Of a stretch of DNA of 46,848 nucleotides, positions 41,486-46,848 are shown piece by piece; position 1 is the first letter of the stretch, and every line of letters begins with the position of its first letter. Source of the DNA: Rugosimonospora africana (GTDB lineage: Bacteria; Actinomycetota; Actinomycetes; Mycobacteriales; Micromonosporaceae); contig NZ_BONZ01000109.1 of NCBI RefSeq assembly GCF_016862975.1, positions 1 to 46,848 on the forward strand, in the 5' to 3' direction. Below the pieces are notes generated by a model. That model saw only the letters and a list, made by a program, of their open reading frames with translations. It ran no database searches and was not told where the DNA came from. A program made the translations under genes and the position numbers.

Positions 41486-42252
41486 GCGACCCGATGGGCG
41501 GCGACGCGCTGCGCGGCCGGGTGGCACTGATTACCGGTGCCGGCAGGGGATTCGGTCGGGCCATCGCCGAGTTGTTCGTCGACAACGGGGCGGACGTGGT
41601 CCTGCACTACCGCACCAGTGCCGAGGGCTGTGCCGAGGTTGTCGAGCGCGCCGGCAAGCGGGGCGTGCGCGCCGTGGTGTTGCAGGCCGACCTCGCCGAG
41701 CCGGCCGCCGCTCGCGAGCTGGCCGCCCGGGCCCGCGAGGAGCTGGGACCGGTTGATGTGCTGGTCAACAACGCCGGGGTGATGCGCGTGGGCTCGTTCC
41801 TGGGTTCCACCGAGGAAGACTGGGACGCTGAGCTCGACCTCAATGTCCGGGCGGCGCTGCGAGTGACCCGCTCGGTCGTGCCGATGATGATCGAGCGGAA
41901 CTACGGCAAGATCATCAACCTGTCGTCGCAGCTGGCCCTTCGTGGCTGGGGTCGGGGCGCGGTATACGCCGGTACCAAGGGTTTCCTGCTGACGTGGACC
42001 AAGTCACTGGCGGTCGAGCTGGGCCGGTACCGGATCAACGTCAACGCCCTCGGCCCGGGCTCGATCCTGACTGATATGAATCGCGAGATCTTCCCCGACG
42101 AACAGACCATCCAGCGCAAGGCCCAGGAGCTGCCACTGCGACGCATGGGACACCCCAGCGACGTCGCCGAATGCGCACTGTTCCTCGCCTCCCCAGCCAG
42201 TGACTTCATGACCGGCCAGATGTTGGGCATCAACGGTGGAAGCCAGATGTAG
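41482..42252 (+). CDS. Short-chain dehydrogenase/reductase (SDR)
   Basis: This encodes 256 residues from GTG at 41482 (GTGA overlap), with GTGGGAGG just upstream. Classical SDR motifs are ALITGAGRGFGRAIAELF (cofactor loop TGxxxGxG), VDVLVNNAGVMRVGSF (NNAG), a catalytic Ser in KIINLSSQLALRG, and YAGTKGFLLTWTKSLAVELG (YxxxK). The C-terminus ITGG-like segment reads FMTGQMLGINGGSQM. The basic Arg after the cofactor-loop Gly and HYRTS at the end of beta-2 would fit NADP(H). It probably interconverts a hydroxyl and a keto group of a pathway intermediate. Confidence 0.95.
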   Translation: MSDPMGGDALRGRVALITGAGRGFGRAIAELFVDNGADVVLHYRTSAEGCAEVVERAGKRGVRAVVLQADLAEPAAARELAARAREELGPVDVLVNNAGVMRVGSFLGSTEEDWDAELDLNVRAALRVTRSVVPMMIERNYGKIINLSSQLALRGWGRGAVYAGTKGFLLTWTKSLAVELGRYRINVNALGPGSILTDMNREIFPDEQTIQRKAQELPLRRMGHPSDVAECALFLASPASDFMTGQMLGINGGSQM

Positions 42253-42317
42253 CCGCGGCGGCGGCGACGAGACCGATCGAGGCACCACCCGTGCGCGATG
42301 AGGGAGACGGAAACGGC

Positions 42318-43220
42318 ATGACTGAGGTTCGCAGCGAACCCTGGCAGTGGGACGAGACGACCTGGCGCGGGCACGTCGAGCTGGTCCAGGCCGGTTCGAG
42401 CCTGGCGCCGGGCAGCTGGCCCAACGGTGCCCGGGCGGCGGTGGCGATCTCCTTCGACTCCGACCACGAAACGCCGGCCATGCGCGACGGCAAGACCAGC
42501 CCGGGCATGCTGGCCCAGGGAACCTACGGCGCCCGCGTCGGTGTTCCCCGCATTTTGGCGATGCTGAAATCCCGCGGAATCCCGGCGACGTTCTTCATGC
42601 CGGCGGTATCGGCACTGCTGCACCCCGACGAGATTCGCACCTATATCGAGCAGGGGCACGAGGTCGCCCTGCACGGCTGGATCCACGAGCGCAACCTGCT
42701 GCTGCCCGGCACCGCCGAGCGCGAGCTGGCCCTTCGGGCGGCCGACACCCTGGAAAAGCTGACCGGCGTCCGCCCGGTCGGCGTGCGCACCCCGTCGTGG
42801 GACTTCAGCGCGAACACCCTGCGCGTCATCCGGGAGCTGGGCCTGATCTACGACTCGTCGCTGATGGCCGACGACGATCCGTACGAGCTGCTCGATCGTG
42901 GTGAGCCGACAGGCGTTGTGGAGCTACCGGTCGACTGGATCCGCGACGACGCTCCGTACTTCATGATGGACCGCTACACCGCGCTGCGCCCGTACGCCAC
43001 ACCACGCCACGTCGGGGACATCTGGCGTGACGAGTTCACCGGCGCCTACGAGCGTGGCGGCATCTTCCAGATCACCCTGCACCCGCACATCATCGGACAC
43101 CACTCCCGGCTGGTCGTCCTCGCCGAACTGCTCGACGAAATCACCACCCACGACGACATCTGGTACGCGACTCACGCGCAGCTCGCCCGATACGTGCGCG
43201 ACCAGACCGGATTGGACTGA
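42318..43220 (+). CDS. Polysaccharide-deacetylase-fold enzyme (PuuE/PgdA-like)
   Basis: This encodes 300 residues from ATG at 42318, with GAGGGAGA upstream; a GTG 27 bases earlier is also in frame. The NodB-like core begins RAAVAISFDSDHETPAMRDG (metal Asp) and continues with RILAMLKSRGIPATFFMPAV, HEVALHGWIHERNLLLPG (HxxxH metal site) and GVRTPSWDFSANTLRVIREL. The HGWxHE form occurs in the allantoinase-like PuuE and HpPgdA group rather than in cell-wall chitin deacetylases. No signal peptide is present, so it is cytoplasmic. In this neighbourhood a C-N bond hydrolase of a small molecule is more likely than a polysaccharide deacetylase. Confidence 0.9.
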   Translation: MTEVRSEPWQWDETTWRGHVELVQAGSSLAPGSWPNGARAAVAISFDSDHETPAMRDGKTSPGMLAQGTYGARVGVPRILAMLKSRGIPATFFMPAVSALLHPDEIRTYIEQGHEVALHGWIHERNLLLPGTAERELALRAADTLEKLTGVRPVGVRTPSWDFSANTLRVIRELGLIYDSSLMADDDPYELLDRGEPTGVVELPVDWIRDDAPYFMMDRYTALRPYATPRHVGDIWRDEFTGAYERGGIFQITLHPHIIGHHSRLVVLAELLDEITTHDDIWYATHAQLARYVRDQTGLD

Positions 43221-43225
43221 TTGCC

Positions 43226-44482
43226 ATGCCCACACCAACTCTCGACGCGGCCACGGTGGCGGACCTGACGGCGGTGCGCGACTGGCTCGTCGCGCACCGC
43301 GCCGATCTGGTCGCGGACCTGCGCACGTACGTCAATCTGGAGACACCGAGCAACGATAAGGCCCTGCTGGACAAGGGTCTGGCGTGGATCAGCGACTGGA
43401 TCGTCAGTCACCTCGGCCCGCCGGCCGGTACCACCCGGATCGGCGGTGGAGACCGCGGCGATGTGCTGCTGCTCGACTATGCCGGCGAGGGCGAACGACC
43501 GGTCCTGCTGCTGTGTCACTACGACACCGTCTGGAACGCCGGCACGCTGAACGAGTGGGCGTTCCACGACGACGGAACGAAAATCACCGGTCCCGGTGCC
43601 TTCGACATGAAGGCCGGCCTGGTGCAGCTGGTGTGGGCTCTGCACGCGCTGCGCGAGCTGGGTCTGCCCCGTCCGCCGGTGCGGTTGCTGCTCAACGGGG
43701 ATGAGGAACTGGGCAGCACGACCTCCCGTTCGGTGATCGAGGAAGCGGCTCACGACGTCGCCGCGGTGCTTGTTCTCGAGCCCTCGGCCGACGCGGCGGT
43801 GAAGACATCCCGCAAGGGCGTGGGCATCTTCGAGCTGGACGTGACCGGGGTCGAGGCCCACGCGGGCCTCGACCCGACCAAGGGAGCCAGCGCTATCCAC
43901 GAACTCGCCCGCCTGATCGTGGCACTACGCGAGTTCGAAGACCTCGAGGCCGGTACGAGCGTGAGTGTCGGCGTCGTCGCCGGCGGCACCCGTACCAACG
44001 TCATCGCCGGGCATGCCCGCGCGACCATCGACGTACGCGTCAGCAGCCAGGCCGAGGCCGCGCGGGTCGAGGCTGGCCTGCGCGGTCTGACCTCCTCCGA
44101 TCCGCGGATATCGGTGGTGCTGGGCGGTGGCTGGAACCGGCCGGTGATGGAGCGCACCGACGAGATCGCGCAGATGTACCAGCTGGCGCGACAGGTCGCA
44201 GACCGGATCGGTTTCGAGCTGCCGGAGACCGCCGCGGGCGGGGGTAGCGACGGCAACTTCGTGGCCGGTTGGGCACTGCCGCTGCTGGATGGGTTGGGGC
44301 CGGTCGGGGCCGGTGCGCACAGCCGCGGCGAGTGGGTGGACGTCGCGGCGATGCCGCTGCGTGCAGCCCTGGTCGCCGGCCTGCTGCACGTGCTCCGCGA
44401 TGACGGGCGGGGCAAGGGGACTGCGCAACACAGCGGGGTTCCAGCGGATCGCCTCGTCGCGCCAGACGGGGCGACGCGATGA
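43226..44482 (+). CDS. M20-family metallopeptidase (CPG2-like)
   Basis: This encodes 418 residues from ATG at 43226, five bases after the preceding stop. M20 metal and catalytic residues are visible: VLLLCHYDTVWNAGTL (His, Asp), ITGPGAFDMKAGLVQLVW (bridging Asp), LLLNGDEELGSTTSRS (Glu-Glu) and VLVLEPSADAAVKTSRKG. VEAHAGLDPTKGASAIHELA starts the dimerisation domain. The C-terminal His is in PVGAGAHSRGEWVD. The subgroup of glutamate carboxypeptidase/CPG2 cleaves amide bonds to amino-acid leaving groups. It fits a pathway that hydrolyses an N-acyl amino-acid conjugate. Confidence 0.94.
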   Translation: MPTPTLDAATVADLTAVRDWLVAHRADLVADLRTYVNLETPSNDKALLDKGLAWISDWIVSHLGPPAGTTRIGGGDRGDVLLLDYAGEGERPVLLLCHYDTVWNAGTLNEWAFHDDGTKITGPGAFDMKAGLVQLVWALHALRELGLPRPPVRLLLNGDEELGSTTSRSVIEEAAHDVAAVLVLEPSADAAVKTSRKGVGIFELDVTGVEAHAGLDPTKGASAIHELARLIVALREFEDLEAGTSVSVGVVAGGTRTNVIAGHARATIDVRVSSQAEAARVEAGLRGLTSSDPRISVVLGGGWNRPVMERTDEIAQMYQLARQVADRIGFELPETAAGGGSDGNFVAGWALPLLDGLGPVGAGAHSRGEWVDVAAMPLRAALVAGLLHVLRDDGRGKGTAQHSGVPADRLVAPDGATR

Positions 44483-45669
44483 GCGCGACGACCGTCCGGG
44501 ACGGCACCGAGGCATGGAATCTGCGACTGCTCGCTCAACATCGGCTCGACGGGCACGGCGACACGATGCACGTCAACGTGCACGACGGCTTCGCCTACGT
44601 GGGGCACATGGGTGACGATCGGGTCGGCACGTCGGTGCTCGACGTCAGCGACCCGAGCCGTCCACGGCTGGTGACTCAGCTGCACACACCACCCGGCACC
44701 CATTCACACAAGGTGCAGGTTGTGGGCGAGCTGCTGCTCGTCAACCACGAGCGCAACCCGGGCGAGATGAACGACCTCTCCGGCACGACGTGGAGCGCCG
44801 GACTGGCCGTCTTTGACATCAGCCGACCCTGGAAGCCCGAACAGATCGGCTTTCTCGCCACACCGGGCAAGGGTGTGCACCGGATGACGTTCTGGCAGTC
44901 CCCGTACGTCGTGATGAGCGGCAGCGACCACGGATTCACCGATCAGTTCTTCATCGCGGCCGACTTGAGCGACCCGACTCAGCCGGTGGAGGTGGGGCGC
45001 TGGTGGCTTCCGGGGATGTTCAGCGCGAACGGGGAGGCACCCGGGTGGCCTCCTGGGCGGGCCTACAAGCACCACCACTCGATCATTCGCGGCCAACGGG
45101 CGTACGGCGGCTGGTGGGACGCCGGACTGGTCATCCTCGACATCAGTGACCTGAGCCAGCCGCGGCTGGTCAGCCGGCTCGACTTCGGGGCCGAGGTGAG
45201 CGGAGCGACGCACACGGCGATGCCGGTGCCGGGCCGCGATCTGCTCGTGGTCACCGATGAATGCGTCAAGGCCGGACCGGGGCGACCAGACATCGAGAAG
45301 CACGTGCGTCTCGTCGACATCTCGGACGAGACGAACCCGACAGTCATCTCGCAGTTCCCCGTGCCGGCCGGCGACTACCACGACCGCCCCGGGCGCAGCG
45401 GCCCGCACAACCTGCACGAGATGCGGCCCGGATCGTTCAGCTCGTCACGCACGATCCACGTCACATACTTCAATGCCGGCCTGCGCGTGTTCGACATCGT
45501 CGATCCCTCGGCTCCGCAGGAGATCGCCTACTTCGTCCCGCCGGCGGCACCGGGCTGTTCCGCGCTGCAGTTCAACGACGTGACCGTGACCCCGGACGGA
45601 CTCATCTACGTCACCGACCGAGCCGGCGGAGGTCTCTACATCCTCGAACCCGAGATCGAGCTTTCGTGA
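44479..45669 (+). CDS. LVIVD-repeat beta-propeller protein
   Basis: This encodes 396 residues from ATG at 44479 (ATGA overlap with the M20 stop). At least six repeats carry the LVIVD-like core: SVLDVSDPSRPRLV, AVFDISRPWKPEQIG, ADLSDPTQPVEVG, VILDISDLSQPRLVS, RLVDISDETNPTVIS and RVFDIVDPSAPQEIAYF. This gives a six- or seven-bladed propeller. There is no signal peptide, so it is cytoplasmic unless secreted by another route. Several His clusters (THSHKVQ, YKHHHSIIRG, GPHNLHE) face the expected propeller centre and could hold a metal, hinting at an enzyme rather than a scaffold. Function is unknown. Confidence 0.88.
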   Translation: MSATTVRDGTEAWNLRLLAQHRLDGHGDTMHVNVHDGFAYVGHMGDDRVGTSVLDVSDPSRPRLVTQLHTPPGTHSHKVQVVGELLLVNHERNPGEMNDLSGTTWSAGLAVFDISRPWKPEQIGFLATPGKGVHRMTFWQSPYVVMSGSDHGFTDQFFIAADLSDPTQPVEVGRWWLPGMFSANGEAPGWPPGRAYKHHHSIIRGQRAYGGWWDAGLVILDISDLSQPRLVSRLDFGAEVSGATHTAMPVPGRDLLVVTDECVKAGPGRPDIEKHVRLVDISDETNPTVISQFPVPAGDYHDRPGRSGPHNLHEMRPGSFSSSRTIHVTYFNAGLRVFDIVDPSAPQEIAYFVPPAAPGCSALQFNDVTVTPDGLIYVTDRAGGGLYILEPEIELS

Positions 45670-46496
45670 TGCGTACCGAACTTGTATCGATACCCACCGA
45701 CACCGTGCCACTGGACGGGGCGTACTACGAGCCCGACGGCGGCCCCATCGCCGGTGCCGTCATCTTCTTCCACGGCAACACGATGAACTTCTACGTCGGG
45801 GCGCCGCGGTTCATGCCGCCGGCCCTCACCGAACTGGGCTTCGCCTGCCTGGCGTTCAATCGGCGCGGGCACGACATCCTCAGCGTTCGCGAGGACAAGG
45901 AGACCATCGAGGGAGCGGCCTTCCAGACGACCGCCCAGGCGCAGGCCGACCACGAGTACGCCGGCGCCTGGCTAGCCGAGGCCGGCTTCCCTGACCCGGT
46001 CGTCATCGGCCACAGCAACGGCGGGATGATGTCGCCCCCGTTCGTCATCGCCCGCCCGAAGACCCCGGCGCTCGTGCTGTTGTCGGCCGGGCGGGGCGGA
46101 CCGCTGCGGGGCGTGCAGCGGCCGGGGCTGCTCGGCGGCGCCGATGTCGAGCAGTTCGCCGCCAAGGCCCGCGACATGGTGGCGCAGGGGCGGGGCCGGG
46201 AGCTGATGATGGTGCCGGGCTGGTGGTACGTCATCACCGCCGAGAGTTTCCTGGACCGGTTAGCGACTGTCCCCGACGTCATCACGCTCGCCGCGCAGAT
46301 CACCTGTCCGGTGCTCTACGTGCGGGGAGACCAGGAATCCCCGCAGACGTTTCCCGGCGAAACGTATCAGGCCAACGCGGCAGGCCCGTGCGAGGTGGCG
46401 GTCCTACCCGATTGCGGACACTTCTACGTCGGCAAGGAACAGGCCGTCACCGATCTGGTGTGCGACTTCCTGAACCGCAGCGTGCTCGGGAAATGA
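45669..46496 (+). CDS. Alpha/beta-hydrolase fold enzyme
   Basis: This encodes 275 residues. ATG at 45669 overlaps the preceding stop by one base (TGATG); a GTG lies three bases earlier. The oxyanion strand is AVIFFHGNTMNFYVGAPRF, the nucleophile elbow is PVVIGHSNGGMMSPPF (GxSxG variant GHSNGG), the acid is probably Asp in PVLYVRGDQESPQTF, and the His is in VLPDCGHFYVGKEQAV. It is the last gene of the cluster. It could hydrolyse an ester, thioester or C-C bond in a pathway intermediate. Confidence 0.9.
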   Translation: MRTELVSIPTDTVPLDGAYYEPDGGPIAGAVIFFHGNTMNFYVGAPRFMPPALTELGFACLAFNRRGHDILSVREDKETIEGAAFQTTAQAQADHEYAGAWLAEAGFPDPVVIGHSNGGMMSPPFVIARPKTPALVLLSAGRGGPLRGVQRPGLLGGADVEQFAAKARDMVAQGRGRELMMVPGWWYVITAESFLDRLATVPDVITLAAQITCPVLYVRGDQESPQTFPGETYQANAAGPCEVAVLPDCGHFYVGKEQAVTDLVCDFLNRSVLGK

Positions 46497-46625
46497 ACCC
46501 CTGAGCCGGCCCACGGCGGTCTCGGCTGACGCCTGACATGATCACCGGCGAAGCCCGCAGGCCGGTCGACGACCAGAATGCTCGGCGGCCTGGGCGCCGG
46601 GTATGAGGGTCGCGGCCTTGACGCG

Positions 46626-46743
46626 TCAGCTCGGGCTGTTGAAGCCGCAGGAGGCGATCTCACGGCGCAATTGCGCCGCTTCCTCATCGAGGTCGCACAA
46701 CAGCAACACCTTGAACGGAAGGCCCTTGCTGCCGGACTCCTGG
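46626..46743 (-). pseudogene. Short unidentified coding remnant
   Basis: On the minus strand the last codons before TGA at 46626-46628 read KGLPFKVLLLCDLDEEAAQL and then RREIASCGFNSPS. Composition and codon use look coding, but there is no start and the upstream frame is transposase debris. The family is not recognised. Confidence 0.35.
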
Positions 46744-46848
46744 TGACGGCATCGATGAGGTCGTTGGGCCGGCGGTTGGCGTGGCGGGTAGCGCGGGCGA
46801 TGTTGGGTTCGCCGTTGTTGCGGTGGGAGACCGATCGCGGTGTTACCT
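46735..46848 (-). pseudogene. ISAs1-like transposase, C-terminal remnant (window edge)
   Basis: Minus-strand translation in a different frame from the previous fragment contains NNGEPNIARATRHANRRP and NDLIDAVTRS. This resembles the C-terminal ITNIARATRH-type motif of ISAs1/IS4-group transposases. It continues beyond the right edge. It shows that IS debris also borders the catabolic cluster on this side. Confidence 0.5.

Noticed and set aside
39746-41527. 593-codon minus-strand frame opposite the amidohydrolase and cysteine-hydrolase genes
   Set aside because: It is length alone. The plus strand carries intact catalytic motifs, and this frame shows only repetitive Arg/Gln/Val composition.

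Overview
The window is high-GC DNA with GTG/TTG starts, 4-bp start/stop overlaps and actinomycete families: a DUF574-type SAM methyltransferase, YbaB-like proteins beside lipoproteins, and IS families common in actinomycetes. It is most likely a chromosomal accessory region of a filamentous actinomycete. The genus cannot be read from the sequence. No rRNA, CRISPR array or convincing tRNA was seen.

Positions 1-7130 are an insertion-sequence graveyard. It starts with a decayed IS3 tail, then a cluster of small overlapping genes that includes a GIY-YIG (T5orf172) protein, a small three-helix membrane protein, and an IS6 transposase remnant. An intact IS256 transposase, a broken IS110 and a broken IS3 follow. 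Positions 7566-11191 hold a compact nuclease module: an ImmA/IrrE-type metalloprotease, a convergent PIN-domain protein, and a two-module PD-(D/E)XK nuclease. Positions 11331-14215 are a second IS mosaic, in which an IS30 element with long terminal repeats sits between the truncated tails of an IS481 and an IS3 transposase.

Positions 14326-16556 encode an inositol-monophosphatase-like protein and an HTH protein with a phosphoribosyltransferase-like C-terminus. Positions 17161-25655 hold small hypothetical genes, an HD-like protein coupled to a DUF574 methyltransferase, a GntR regulator, two lipoproteins, two YbaB-like proteins and a large helical protein that resembles type VII secretion substrates. 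This stretch also contains a decayed second copy of the YbaB/lipoprotein pair. A VirB4 ATPase remnant at 26690-27083 points to a lost conjugative element.

Positions 27412-32422 encode the most interesting candidate. A 184-residue protein is translationally coupled to a 1,488-residue STAND NTPase with about a dozen WD40 repeats and a TPR tail. The NTPase has no N-terminal effector domain, so the small partner may fill that role. A single-pass membrane protein is encoded convergently behind it.

Positions 34004-46496 form a tightly packed, probably catabolic, cluster. A divergent FCD-type GntR regulator, with TGTATACA-like operator sites in the shared promoter region, precedes a nitrate/taurine-type ABC importer. 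Then come a CocE/NonD hydrolase, an ACMSD-like amidohydrolase, an isochorismatase-family cysteine hydrolase, an SDR oxidoreductase, a polysaccharide-deacetylase-fold enzyme, an M20 peptidase, an LVIVD beta-propeller protein and an alpha/beta hydrolase. The content suggests uptake and stepwise hydrolysis of an unknown ester- or amide-containing compound. The right edge carries more transposase debris.
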